Origin: Streptomyces nanshensis
Lineage (GTDB): Bacteria > Actinomycetota > Actinomycetes > Streptomycetales > Streptomycetaceae
DNA length: 34,675 nt
Direction: 5' to 3'
Assembly (NCBI RefSeq): GCF_001751255.1
Contig: NZ_LJGW01000149.1
Location: 215-34,889 of the forward strand
Part shown: positions 22,709-31,195 of the stretch, piece by piece
How the letters are laid out: each line of letters begins with the position of its first letter
Numbering within the stretch: the stretch's first letter is position 1
The notes under the pieces: generated by a model
What the model was told of the DNA's origin: nothing
The model's input: only the letters and a program-made list of their open reading frames with translations
Databases searched by the model: none
Made by a program: the position numbers and the translations under genes

Positions 22709-23665
22709 GTGATCAACGTGACCCTGCGACAGCTCGACTATCTGGTCGCCGTCGCCGACCACGGTACGGTCACCGCCGCGGCGCAGGCGCTCCACCTCTC
22801 GCAGTCGACGGTCTCCTCGGCGATCGCCGACCTGGAGCGCGTGCTGAAGATCAACCTCTTCGTGCGGCACGCGCGCGGGCTCTCGCTCACCCGCGACGGG
22901 CAGATGGTCCTCGCCGAGGCCCGGCGTCTGCTGCGGGAGGTCTCCAGCCTGGAGCGCCGGGTGGCCGGGCTGAGCGGGGAGCTGGCGGGAGAGCTGCACA
23001 TCGGGTGCTATTCGACGATCGCCCCGCTCCTTCTGCCCGCGATCGTCACGGAGTTCATGCTCCATTACCCGGCCGTGGACGTGAACTTCTCGGAAGGCTC
23101 ACAGCACGCGCTCCTGGAACAGATGGAGCAGGGCAGAAGCGACGTGGCGGTGATGTACGCCTACCGGTTCCGGAACCATCTGACGGATCTCGGCCACACC
23201 GCCACCAAGCTCACTGCCGTACCGCCGTACGTTCTGCTGCATCCCGAGCACCGCCTCGCCGGGGCCGAATCCGTCGCCTTGCGTGATCTGGCGGACGAGC
23301 CCTATATCCTCTTCGATCTCGAACCGGGCGGGCAGTACTTCCTGTCCGTTTTCGAGGCGGAGGGCGTGACCCCCAACATCCGTTTCCGCACGCCCAATTC
23401 GGAGCTGGTGCGCTGTCTGGTCGCGCGGGGCGCGGGGTATTCGCTGCTGAGCCAGCGGCCGAAGACGACCATCAGTTACGAGGGCCTGCCGTACGTCGCC
23501 AAGGAACTCACGGCACAGCACGAGGGATTGGACGTCGTCGCGGTCACACCGGGCGACCGTGTGCCGAGCAAGCGGGTCGCCACGTTCATCGAGATGGCCG
23601 TGCATCTTCTGCGGTCGGAGGTATGGACAGAACCGAAGGGACCCACGGAAATCCATTCTGGTTGA
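22709..23665 (+). CDS. LysR-family transcriptional regulator
   Basis: A 318-residue LTTR. The N-terminal helix-turn-helix reads LRQLDYLVAVADHGTVTAAAQALHLSQSTVSSAIADLERVLKINLFVRHARGLSLTRDG, and the C-terminal part is a periplasmic-binding-like effector domain (ELAGELHIGCYSTIAPLLLPAIVTEF onward). The second GTG is preferred because GGAGTG sits 5-6 nt before it; a GTG two codons earlier overlaps that site. Unlike most LTTRs it is not divergent from its presumed targets but lies between the transporter and the monooxygenase in the same direction. It most likely activates the cluster in response to the imported compound or an intermediate. Confidence 0.92.
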   Translation: MINVTLRQLDYLVAVADHGTVTAAAQALHLSQSTVSSAIADLERVLKINLFVRHARGLSLTRDGQMVLAEARRLLREVSSLERRVAGLSGELAGELHIGCYSTIAPLLLPAIVTEFMLHYPAVDVNFSEGSQHALLEQMEQGRSDVAVMYAYRFRNHLTDLGHTATKLTAVPPYVLLHPEHRLAGAESVALRDLADEPYILFDLEPGGQYFLSVFEAEGVTPNIRFRTPNSELVRCLVARGAGYSLLSQRPKTTISYEGLPYVAKELTAQHEGLDVVAVTPGDRVPSKRVATFIEMAVHLLRSEVWTEPKGPTEIHSG

Positions 23666-23753
23666 CGCGGCCCGATCTCCGTACGGTGAGTTCTCCCCGG
23701 ACGAGTCGCCGGCCGGTGGTGCACCGGATGAAATCCCGTGGAGGTACGTACGG

Positions 23754-25019
23754 ATGTCGAGCACAGCGACGGAAGTCCTCGTCGTGGGCGGAGGCCAGGC
23801 CGGAATCGCCATGAGCGAGCACCTCGGCGAGTACGGCGTCCCGCACATCGTCCTGGAGCGCGACCGCGTCGCCGAGCGGTGGCGGACGTCCCGCTGGGAT
23901 TCCCTGGTGGCCAACGGCCCGGCGTGGCACGACCGTTTCCCCAATCTGGAATTCCCGTGCGACCCCGACGCCTTCCCCACCAAGGAAGAGGTCGCGGCCT
24001 ATCTGGCCCGGTACGCGGAGAAGATCGACGCCCCGATCCGCACCGGCGTCGAGGTGACCTCCGTGACCAAGAACGTGGGCGAGCCGGGATTCCGCGTGGG
24101 GACGTCGGAGGGCACAATCCACGCCCGCTATGTGGTGGCCGCCACGGGCCCCTTCCAGAAGCCGGTGATCCCCGCCGTGATACCCGAGGCGGCCCCCGTG
24201 CGCCAGATCCACTCCAGCACCTACGCCAACCCGCGGCAGCTCCCGGACGGCGCCGTGCTCGTCATCGGGGCCGGGTCCTCCGGGGTGCAGATCGCCGACG
24301 AACTCCGCCGCTCAGGCCGGGAGGTCCACCTCGCCGTCGGCCCGCACGACCGGCCGCCGCGGCGCTACCGCGGGCGTGACTTCGTCTGGTGGCTCGGTGT
24401 CCTCAACAAGTGGGAGGCGGCGACGCCGCCCCAGGGCGCTGAGCACGTCACCATCGCGGTCAGCGGGGCACGGGGCGGGCACACCGTCGACTTCCGCGAC
24501 CTCGCCGCGGACGGCATCACGCTGGTCGGTACGGCCGAGTCGTACGCGGACGGGAAGGTCCGCTTCGCCGACGACCTGGGGCAGAACATCGCCCAGGGCG
24601 ACGCGAATCACCTCTCGTTGCTGCGGGAGGCCGACGCCTATGTCGCCCGCAACGGCCTCGACCTGCCCGAGGAGCCGGAGGCCCACCGGCTGCGGCCCGA
24701 CCCGGCGTGTGTGACGGACCCCGTACGCGAACTCGACCTCGCCGAGGCGGGCGTGACCTCGGTCGTGTGGGCCACGGGCTTCACCCAGGACTACGGCTGG
24801 CTGAAGGTCGACGCGTTCGACGAGAACGGGCGGCCGCGGCACCGGCGCGGCATCTCCTCCGAGCCCGGCGTCTTCTTCCTCGGGCTGCCGTGGCAGTCAC
24901 GGCGCGGATCGAGCTTCCTGTGGGGCGTCTGGCACGACGCCCGGTTCCTCGCCGACCACATCATGATCCGCCGGTCCTACCGCGCCTACGGCTCCCCGGA
25001 CGCGCCGGCGACCGCGTAG
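23754..25019 (+). CDS. Flavin-dependent monooxygenase (FMO/YUCCA/Baeyer-Villiger-like)
   Basis: A 421-residue two-dinucleotide-domain flavoprotein. FAD motif: VLVVGGGQAGIAMSEHL (about residues 8-24). NADPH motif: AVLVIGAGSSGVQIADELRRSG (about 163-184), preceded by QIHSSTYANP, which corresponds to the HSxxY part of the FMO fingerprint. The family's ATG motif appears as VVWATGF. RWRTSRWDSLVANGP after the first domain is characteristic of CzcO/YUCCA-like enzymes. Expected reaction: NADPH- and O2-dependent oxygenation of a nitrogen, carbon or ketone. GTGGAGG lies 9 nt before the ATG. The three following genes suggest an oxygenation that labilises a C-N bond; the substrate is unknown. Confidence 0.9.
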   Translation: MSSTATEVLVVGGGQAGIAMSEHLGEYGVPHIVLERDRVAERWRTSRWDSLVANGPAWHDRFPNLEFPCDPDAFPTKEEVAAYLARYAEKIDAPIRTGVEVTSVTKNVGEPGFRVGTSEGTIHARYVVAATGPFQKPVIPAVIPEAAPVRQIHSSTYANPRQLPDGAVLVIGAGSSGVQIADELRRSGREVHLAVGPHDRPPRRYRGRDFVWWLGVLNKWEAATPPQGAEHVTIAVSGARGGHTVDFRDLAADGITLVGTAESYADGKVRFADDLGQNIAQGDANHLSLLREADAYVARNGLDLPEEPEAHRLRPDPACVTDPVRELDLAEAGVTSVVWATGFTQDYGWLKVDAFDENGRPRHRRGISSEPGVFFLGLPWQSRRGSSFLWGVWHDARFLADHIMIRRSYRAYGSPDAPATA

Positions 25020-25144
25020 CCGTACCCGGCCGCCGCACGGCACGTCCGTCCACGGCGCCCGGGACCGCCCGCTTCCCCAACTGCCCTGCCGCGCCCGGAA
25101 GATCGGCATCCCGGCCCGAAACCCCCGAAGATCAGGGAACGTCC

Positions 25145-25561
25145 ATGAAGCACACCAGGATCCGTCCGTTCAACACCAAGGACACCTACCCCGAGCAGAA
25201 CCTCGACAACGACCTGTGCCAGGCCGTCGTCGCCGGCGGCGTCGTCTATCTGCGGGGCCAGATCGGCCAGGACCTCGAGACCCGCGAGAGCGTGGGTATC
25301 GGGGACGTCGAGGCGCAGGCGGAGAAGGCGATGGCGAACATCGCCATGCTGCTCGACGAGGCCGGCGGCGAACTCGAGGACGTCGTCAAGGTCGTCGTCT
25401 ACCTCACCGACATCCGCTACCGCGAGACCGTCTACCGCGTGATGGGGCGCTGGCTCAAGGGAGTTCACCCGGTGTCGACCGGCATCGTCGTCCACGCGCT
25501 CGCCCGCCCCGAGTGGCTCGTGGAGATCGACGCCACCGCCGTCCTCGGGGAGCGCGCATGA
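25145..25561 (+). CDS. Rid-family (YjgF/YER057c/UK114) protein lacking the canonical arginine
   Basis: A 138-residue Rid protein: VVYLRGQIGQD, the helix QAEKAMANIAMLLDEAGGELEDVVKVVVYLTDI, and the C-terminal strand region HPVSTGIVVHALARPEWLVEIDATAV. In true RidA imine deaminases the last region reads PARSCVEV, where Arg105 binds the substrate carboxylate. Here the matching residue is S111, so it belongs to one of the arginine-less subfamilies, whose activities are mostly undefined. In operons of nitrogen-compound catabolism, Rid proteins are usually thought to speed hydrolysis of enamines or imines released by an oxidase; this fits the preceding flavoenzyme. Its stop overlaps the DUF1028 start (ATGA). 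Confidence 0.9.
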   Translation: MKHTRIRPFNTKDTYPEQNLDNDLCQAVVAGGVVYLRGQIGQDLETRESVGIGDVEAQAEKAMANIAMLLDEAGGELEDVVKVVVYLTDIRYRETVYRVMGRWLKGVHPVSTGIVVHALARPEWLVEIDATAVLGERA

Positions 25562-26226
25562 CCTTCTCCATCCTGGCCAGGGACGAGACCGGCGCCTTCG
25601 GAATGGCCGTCACCTCCTCCTCTCCCTGTGTGGCGGCGCGCTGCCTCCATCTGCGGTGCGGTGTGGGCGTCGTGGCGTCCCAGAACATCACCGACCCCCG
25701 GTTCGGCGGCTGGCTCCTGGACCGGCTCGCCGGGGGCGACTCCGCCGACGAGGCGCTGGCAGGGCTCCGCGAACACGACGGCACCACGGACTACCGGCAG
25801 TTGGCCGTCATCGGTGCGCGGGGCGCCCCGGCCGTCCACTCCGGCGCGCGGACCCTCGGTGTGCACCATGCGCGGACGTCGCAGGACGCCGCGGCCGCCG
25901 GGAACCTGCTCGCCGGCACCGGTGTCGTCGACGCCGTACTGGACGGATTCCGGTCCGCCACGGGCGAGTTGGAGCAGCGGCTGCTCGCGGCGCTGAAGGC
26001 CGGTCTGGCGGCCGGAGGCGAGGCCGGGGACCTCCGCTCGGCCGGACTCGCGGTCGTCCGCGACGCGGGATGGGCCGAGACCGATCTGCGCGTCGACTGG
26101 AGCGAGGCGCCGATCTCCGACCTGGAGGCGCTGCTGGAGGTGTGGCTGCCGCAGCGCCGCGACTATGTGACGCGCGGCATCGACCCCGGTACGGCCCCGG
26201 CCTACGGGGTGCCCGGCGATGAGTGA
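25558..26226 (+). CDS. DUF1028 protein, Ntn-hydrolase-like
   Basis: A 222-residue protein of family DUF1028 (PF06267). It starts MTFSILARDETGAFGMAVTSSSPCVAARCLHLRCGVGVVASQN, the family opening; after Met removal Thr2 would be the N-terminal residue, as in Ntn hydrolases, the fold reported for a structure of this family. DPRFGGWLLDRLAGGDSADEALAGL and AVHSGARTLGVHHARTSQDAAAAGNLLAG are further family blocks. No reaction has been firmly assigned to the family. Here it sits with 4-bp overlap after the Rid gene and 8-bp overlap before an M20 amidohydrolase, so the three are translationally coupled and likely act on one substrate. An amidase or cyclic-amide role is inference. Confidence 0.9.
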   Translation: MTFSILARDETGAFGMAVTSSSPCVAARCLHLRCGVGVVASQNITDPRFGGWLLDRLAGGDSADEALAGLREHDGTTDYRQLAVIGARGAPAVHSGARTLGVHHARTSQDAAAAGNLLAGTGVVDAVLDGFRSATGELEQRLLAALKAGLAAGGEAGDLRSAGLAVVRDAGWAETDLRVDWSEAPISDLEALLEVWLPQRRDYVTRGIDPGTAPAYGVPGDE

Positions 26227-27364
26227 GGCGAAGGGGGCGAAGCGGCGCGTCCAGGACGACGTCGGCGGCCTCCACGCTGAACTGGCCGCGCTGTCCGAGG
26301 ACTTGTACCGCAATCCCGAGACGGCCTGGAACGAGGTCGAGTCCGCCGCGAAGGTCGCCGGGCTCCTGCGCCGGCACGGCTTCGAGGTCACGGAGAACGT
26401 CGCCGGACTGCCGACCGCCTTCCACGCCCGTTCCGGATCCGGTACGCGGCGGATCGCGTACATGGCCGAGTACGACGCCCTGCCGGGCATCGGGCACGCC
26501 TGCGGCCACAACCTCATCTCGGCGATGTCGGCGGGCGCGGCGATCGCGCTGGCCCGTCGGGCCGACGAACTCGGCCTCACCGTCGAGGTGTTCGGCACGC
26601 CCGCCGAGGAGGGCGGCGGCGGCAAGATCGAGATGCTCGACCGCGGGGCCTTCGAGGGCCTCGACGTCGCGATGATGGCCCACCCGGCCCCGGTGGACGT
26701 CGCCCGCGCCGACCCCTTCGCCGTCTCCCACTCGGCGATCCGCTACACGGGCAAGGCGGCGCACGCGGCCGCGTACCCGACCCATGGACGCAACGCCGCC
26801 GACGCGTTCACGGTCGCGCAGGTCGCGATCGGCCTGCTGCGCCAGCAACTGCCGCCCAGCGTGCGCGTACACGGCGTCGTCACCCGCGGCGGCGAGGCGC
26901 CGAACGCCATTCCGCAGACGACGGAGGGGCGTTGGTACGTACGCGCTCAGGACATGGCGGAACTCGCGGCGACCGAGGAGAAGGTACGCCGCTGCTTCGA
27001 GGCGGGCGCCCTGGCCACCGGGTGCGACCTGGAGATCGAGCCGGAGTCGAAGCCGTACTCCGACTTCCGTACGGACGAGGCGGCGTTGGCGCTGTACGAG
27101 CGGAACGCCGCCGCGCTGGGCCGGGAGTTCGTCACCGAGGGCCCCGAGACGCAGATGTGCCGCGCGTCGACGGACATGGGCAACGTCTCCCAGGCCGTCC
27201 CGGCCATCCACCCCTACATCGGCCTCGGCTGCTTCCCGGTGCTCAACCACCAGAAGGAGTTCGCGGACCACTGCGTCGGCGAGACCGCCGAGCGCACGCT
27301 GAGCGACGGCGCGACGGCCCTCGCCTGGACGGGGGTGGACCTGGCGCTGGGGTGGGAGTCGTGA
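26219..27364 (+). CDS. M20-family amidohydrolase (AbgB-like, M20D)
   Basis: A 381-residue metallo-amidohydrolase. Metal-binding and catalytic segments are intact: EYDALPGIGHACGHN (D86, H93, H97), GTPAEEGGGGK (E130, E131) and AHPAP (H155). The dimerisation or lid domain starts near YTGKAAHAAAYP. The C-terminal STDMGNVSQAVPAIHPYIGLG matches the AbgB-like subgroup. Relatives cleave p-aminobenzoyl-glutamate or N-acyl amino acids. It is the last gene of the catabolic cluster and overlaps DUF1028 by 8 bp. Expected role: cytoplasmic cleavage of an amide in the imported compound or of a pathway intermediate. Confidence 0.9.
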   Translation: MSEAKGAKRRVQDDVGGLHAELAALSEDLYRNPETAWNEVESAAKVAGLLRRHGFEVTENVAGLPTAFHARSGSGTRRIAYMAEYDALPGIGHACGHNLISAMSAGAAIALARRADELGLTVEVFGTPAEEGGGGKIEMLDRGAFEGLDVAMMAHPAPVDVARADPFAVSHSAIRYTGKAAHAAAYPTHGRNAADAFTVAQVAIGLLRQQLPPSVRVHGVVTRGGEAPNAIPQTTEGRWYVRAQDMAELAATEEKVRRCFEAGALATGCDLEIEPESKPYSDFRTDEAALALYERNAAALGREFVTEGPETQMCRASTDMGNVSQAVPAIHPYIGLGCFPVLNHQKEFADHCVGETAERTLSDGATALAWTGVDLALGWES

Positions 27365-27457
27365 GGGGGCGGTCTTCGGCTGCCCCCGCCCGGCTCGCCG
27401 CCCCGCACTAGACTGCGCGCCGGGCGAGCCGGGCGGGTAGGGCATGAGGGGGCGGTC

Positions 27458-30400
27458 GTGGCCGGGGGTGCGCGTGTGGTGGCGGGGGAACTCTTCGCGG
27501 CGAGACGGCGGTTGGCGCGCTTATCGTCGAGCGGGACCGCGGTCTGGCTGGCGGCGTGCCTCGCGTGCTGGGCCGTCTTCCTTCCGCTGCTCGGGCCCTG
27601 GCTGGCGCTGACCGGGCTGCTGATCCCGTTCACCGTCTTCTTTCCGTCCCCGTCGTTCGCGGCGCTGTGGCGGATGCGGCAGACCCGGGTCGTCCACGCG
27701 TGGACGTGGCGGCGGCTGGGGGACGTGCAGGCGCTCGCGCTTCCGGTGACGCTGCTGGCCGTCGGCTGTGGCGTGCTCGTGGCGATGCCGTCCGGCGGGC
27801 CGCTCTTCTGGGCCGTACTCGTGCTGACGCCCCTGGGGATTCTCGCGGCGGCCGCGACCGCCGCCGTGGAGATCCGTCCCGAGAGCGCGCCCGAAGGCTC
27901 CGAGCCGACGCCGACGCCGACGCCGGTGCGCGACGCGGCGGGGTCCTCCTCGTCGCTCGTCGCCAAAGCACTGTTCATCGCCGGGGTGTTCGGGGTCTAC
28001 GCATGGGCGCTGGGCGACCGGGTGCGGGAGGTCGTCGCGGGGGAGCGGCAGCCCGCGCCCCGGGTCGGGAGCCTCGTGCGGTGGATCGACGCGCAGATCG
28101 CGTCCAGCGTGTTCGGGCCGACGTACGACCGGCAGTGGTATTGGGCGTTCCTCGTGGGCGCCGCCGCGCTGCTCGCCGGCGGGTGCTCCCTGCTGCTGCG
28201 GGACGCGCTGCTGCGGGCGGGCACGGCGGCGGACCCGTTCGGCGCCGCCTCCGGACCGTACGAGGCGCCCTCCGAACCCACGAGCAAGGTGTTCCTCAGC
28301 TACTCCCGCAAGGACACCGCCTCCGCGCGCAGGCTCTCCGCCGGACTGGAGGAGCGGCTCGGCGAGCTGTGGGTGGACTGGCAGGCGATCAACCCCTCCG
28401 AGGAATGGCGGGAGTCGATCGCACGGGCCGTGCGCGGCGCCGACGCCTTCGTCGTCCTGCTGAGCCGGGACGCCCTGACGTCCACGCACTGCTGGGACGA
28501 GTGCCGGCAGGCGATCGAGCTGCGCAAGCGGATCCTGCCTGTCGTGATCGACCCGGAGCTGGAACGCGGCAGCACCAGCGCGCTCATGCGGGAGCGCGGA
28601 TGGGGTGAGCTGACGGCGTTCCAGAAGCTGTCGCTGGCCGAGCCGGACGAGGAGCAACTCGCCCAGGGCATCGAGGACATCCTCGCCTTCGTCCATCAGC
28701 ACCACCGGTGGGTGGCCTTCCACTCCCGGCTGGGAGTCCTCGCGCACCAGTGGTGGGAGAGCGGCCGTGTCGACGGACTGCTGCTGCGGGCCGACGAGTT
28801 GTCCGTCGCCGAGGCCTGGGAGCGGCACGCCCCGGACGAGCGTGACTTCCACGCCGGGCTCACCGAGAAGCAGCGGCGCTATCTCGACGCGAGCCGACGG
28901 GCCGTACGGCGGCGGACGATGCGCGTCCGGTCGCTGCTGGCCGCGGGCACGGCGGTGGTCGTGGCCCTGTCCGGGCTGGTCGCCGCGGGGCAGGCCGGCG
29001 CGGAGCACCAGTACCGTACGGCGCTCTCCCGCAAGTTGGCCGCCCTCGCCGGTGATGTGGCACGCACCGATCCGGAGAAGTCGCTGCAGTACGCGCTGGC
29101 CGCCCGGGGCCAGGCCGACACCGCCGAGGCGCGGAACGCCATCGCCGAGCGGCTGGACGCGTACAACGCGGTGCGCACCGTCGTCGCCCCGCGCGGCCGA
29201 AGTCCCGTGGAAGAAGTGGTCCTCAGCCGGAAGGGAGACGTCCTCCTCATCGACCGGGGGCGGTCCACCGAGGTCTGGGACGTGCGGCGGGCACGCAGCC
29301 GGGGCGTGCTGGAGGGCGGTCTGCTCTACTCCGGGGGCGGAGGCACCCTCTCCCTGTCGGCCGACGGCCGGACCATGGCCGTGCTGGCGAACGACCGGAG
29401 CCGGATCGATCTGGCCGACACCCGGACCCTGCGCGTCAAGGACAGCTTCGCGGCGTCCGAGACGGGCGGGCCGACCGGGCGGTTCATGGGCGGTGCGCTC
29501 AGCTCGGACGGCAGACGTCTGCTGGGCAACGCGTATCCGAGCTCCGGGAACGAGCCCGGCGACGTGGTGTGGGACGTACGCGACCACCGCATCGCCGGGA
29601 CGTTCGGCCGCGGGGCGAACCTGGCGCCCTCGGGCCGTACCCTCCTGCGCGAGGACGACGGCGCCCTCCGGTTCCGGAGCCTGGAAGGTTCCGACGCCGA
29701 ACAGGACGGCGACAGCGACGAGTTGGACGTCGACACCGACAGCAGCGGCTTCGTGGCCTTCACCGCACGGGACGAGGCGCTGATCAACGTCGACGGCGAG
29801 ACCCGCCTCTACGCGCCGGGCGACGCGAAGCCGCGGGTGCCGGTGCCGGGCAAGGCCGTGGCGAACCGGCTGGACGCCGGCGGCGGCCCGGCCGTACTCC
29901 AGGGCCGCTACGCGGTGTTCGCCGAGGCAGGCGAGAAGCCGTACGAGCTGTGGGACCTACAGGAGCGCCGCCGTGTCGCGTCCGCGAGCACCGTCGAGAA
30001 GGCGATCGAGGAGGGCAGAGGGGAGGAGGCGCCGGAGTTCGACCCCGCCGATTCGCGCGCCGAAGCACAGACGCCGGACGGCTCGCTCCATGCGACGGCG
30101 GCCGCCGACGGCTCCGTCATGCTCTGGGAGCGGGGACGCTCCGGACGGATCAGCAGACATCTGCCCGTCCCGGAACACGACGGCGGCTACGCGATAAGCC
30201 CCGACGCCCGCACCGTGGCCTCGGCCACCGAGAACACCGTGAGCACATGGGACACGGGCAGGGGCCGCCGTACCGGGACGTTCCGACTCACCGGCGTCAA
30301 GGGCGCGTTGGCCTTCGACCGGCACGGCTCGCTGCTCGCCGTGGCCGTGGGACACCCGGAGGACGACGGGTTCCTGAAGCTCCATGTGGACGTCATACGG

Positions 30401-31165
30401 GTACGCGACGGCCACCGGGTCGCCCGGTTCGACGCGGGGGGACCGAGCAAGAACCACGTCGCGGACCTGATCTTCTCCCCCGACGGGAAGAAGCTGTACG
30501 CCGCCCTCACCGGGGACGCGAAGGTCGTCGCATGGGATCCGGCCGACCCCGGACGGCGGCCTCGTACGGTGGCGAGGACCGACGGGTTCGCCGACCACGC
30601 CGCTCTCAGCCGCGACGGCACGAAGCTCGCCGCCGCCGGCCGCCAGGGCACGGTCGGGGTGTACGACACCTCCTCCGGCGCCCTGCTGCGCACCGTCCGC
30701 GAGGCGTCCGACATGGCGTTCAGCCCGGACGGAAGACGGCTCGCCACCACGTACTACTCCAGCCGTTCGGTCTCCGTACGGGATCTGCGGAGCGGGAAGA
30801 AGACCGGCGGCGACCTCGTGCCCGAAGCGGGCGCGTCCCATGTGCAGTTCAGCCCCGACGGACGCCGGCTCGCGGTCGTCGGCGACCCCGACGGCGGGCT
30901 CGCCGGGCGGCTGCCCGTGACGCTGTGGGATCTGAGCAGCCGGCGGCCGGTCGGTCCCCGTATCGCCTCGGTGCACGCCTGGGGAGCCGTACGTATCGCA
31001 CCGGACGGCGAGAAGGTCGTGACCGCCGGGCGCTACGGGACGTCCGTCGTCGACACCACACCGCAGGGACGGGTCCGTTCGCTGTGCGGCATGGTCACGC
31101 ACAGGGTCAGCGCGGCGGACTGGCAGGACGTCGCGCGCGGGGAGCGGTTCCACTGGCCGTGCTGA
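27458..31165 (+). CDS. Membrane TIR-domain protein with WD40-like propeller
   Basis: A 1235-residue multidomain protein. Residues 26-250 hold about five to six membrane helices (e.g. WLAACLACWAVFLPLLGPWL, VQALALPVTLLAVGCGVLVA, KALFIAGVFGVYAWAL). A TIR domain spans about 276-410: SKVFLSYSRKDTASARRL, LWVDWQAI, ADAFVVLLSRDALTSTHCWDECRQAIEL, with E348 at the place of the NADase glutamate. A helical segment LTEKQRRYLDASRRAVRRRTMRVR leads into another membrane helix (about 492-512) and AEHQYRTALSRKLAALAGDVARTDPEKSLQYALAARG, both familiar from STAND-type WD40 proteins. Residues 560-1235 form repeats with the SPDGRRLA and VWD signatures. No ATPase lies between. GTG with GAGGGGG upstream. Function unknown; a sensing or immune NADase role is possible. 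Confidence 0.88.
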   Translation: MAGGARVVAGELFAARRRLARLSSSGTAVWLAACLACWAVFLPLLGPWLALTGLLIPFTVFFPSPSFAALWRMRQTRVVHAWTWRRLGDVQALALPVTLLAVGCGVLVAMPSGGPLFWAVLVLTPLGILAAAATAAVEIRPESAPEGSEPTPTPTPVRDAAGSSSSLVAKALFIAGVFGVYAWALGDRVREVVAGERQPAPRVGSLVRWIDAQIASSVFGPTYDRQWYWAFLVGAAALLAGGCSLLLRDALLRAGTAADPFGAASGPYEAPSEPTSKVFLSYSRKDTASARRLSAGLEERLGELWVDWQAINPSEEWRESIARAVRGADAFVVLLSRDALTSTHCWDECRQAIELRKRILPVVIDPELERGSTSALMRERGWGELTAFQKLSLAEPDEEQLAQGIEDILAFVHQHHRWVAFHSRLGVLAHQWWESGRVDGLLLRADELSVAEAWERHAPDERDFHAGLTEKQRRYLDASRRAVRRRTMRVRSLLAAGTAVVVALSGLVAAGQAGAEHQYRTALSRKLAALAGDVARTDPEKSLQYALAARGQADTAEARNAIAERLDAYNAVRTVVAPRGRSPVEEVVLSRKGDVLLIDRGRSTEVWDVRRARSRGVLEGGLLYSGGGGTLSLSADGRTMAVLANDRSRIDLADTRTLRVKDSFAASETGGPTGRFMGGALSSDGRRLLGNAYPSSGNEPGDVVWDVRDHRIAGTFGRGANLAPSGRTLLREDDGALRFRSLEGSDAEQDGDSDELDVDTDSSGFVAFTARDEALINVDGETRLYAPGDAKPRVPVPGKAVANRLDAGGGPAVLQGRYAVFAEAGEKPYELWDLQERRRVASASTVEKAIEEGRGEEAPEFDPADSRAEAQTPDGSLHATAAADGSVMLWERGRSGRISRHLPVPEHDGGYAISPDARTVASATENTVSTWDTGRGRRTGTFRLTGVKGALAFDRHGSLLAVAVGHPEDDGFLKLHVDVIRVRDGHRVARFDAGGPSKNHVADLIFSPDGKKLYAALTGDAKVVAWDPADPGRRPRTVARTDGFADHAALSRDGTKLAAAGRQGTVGVYDTSSGALLRTVREASDMAFSPDGRRLATTYYSSRSVSVRDLRSGKKTGGDLVPEAGASHVQFSPDGRRLAVVGDPDGGLAGRLPVTLWDLSSRRPVGPRIASVHAWGAVRIAPDGEKVVTAGRYGTSVVDTTPQGRVRSLCGMVTHRVSAADWQDVARGERFHWPC

Positions 31166-31174
31166 ACGCGGCTC

Positions 31175-31195
31175 CGGACGAGGCCGTCCCGTCCG
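31175..31195. terminator. Short hairpin between convergent TIR-WD40 and PucR genes
   Basis: 6-bp stem CGGACG/CGTCCG with a 9-nt loop fills most of the 30-bp gap between the two stops; an alternative GGACG/CGTCC shares the left arm. Confidence 0.35.

Noticed and set aside
23100..23990. Minus-strand frame overlapping the end of the LysR gene and start of the monooxygenase gene
   Set aside because: No family signature; overlaps two well-supported genes on the other strand.
27521..29587. A 688-codon minus-strand open frame opposite the TIR-WD40 gene
   Set aside because: Shadow of the real gene: no motifs, and the composition follows the codon bias of the other strand.
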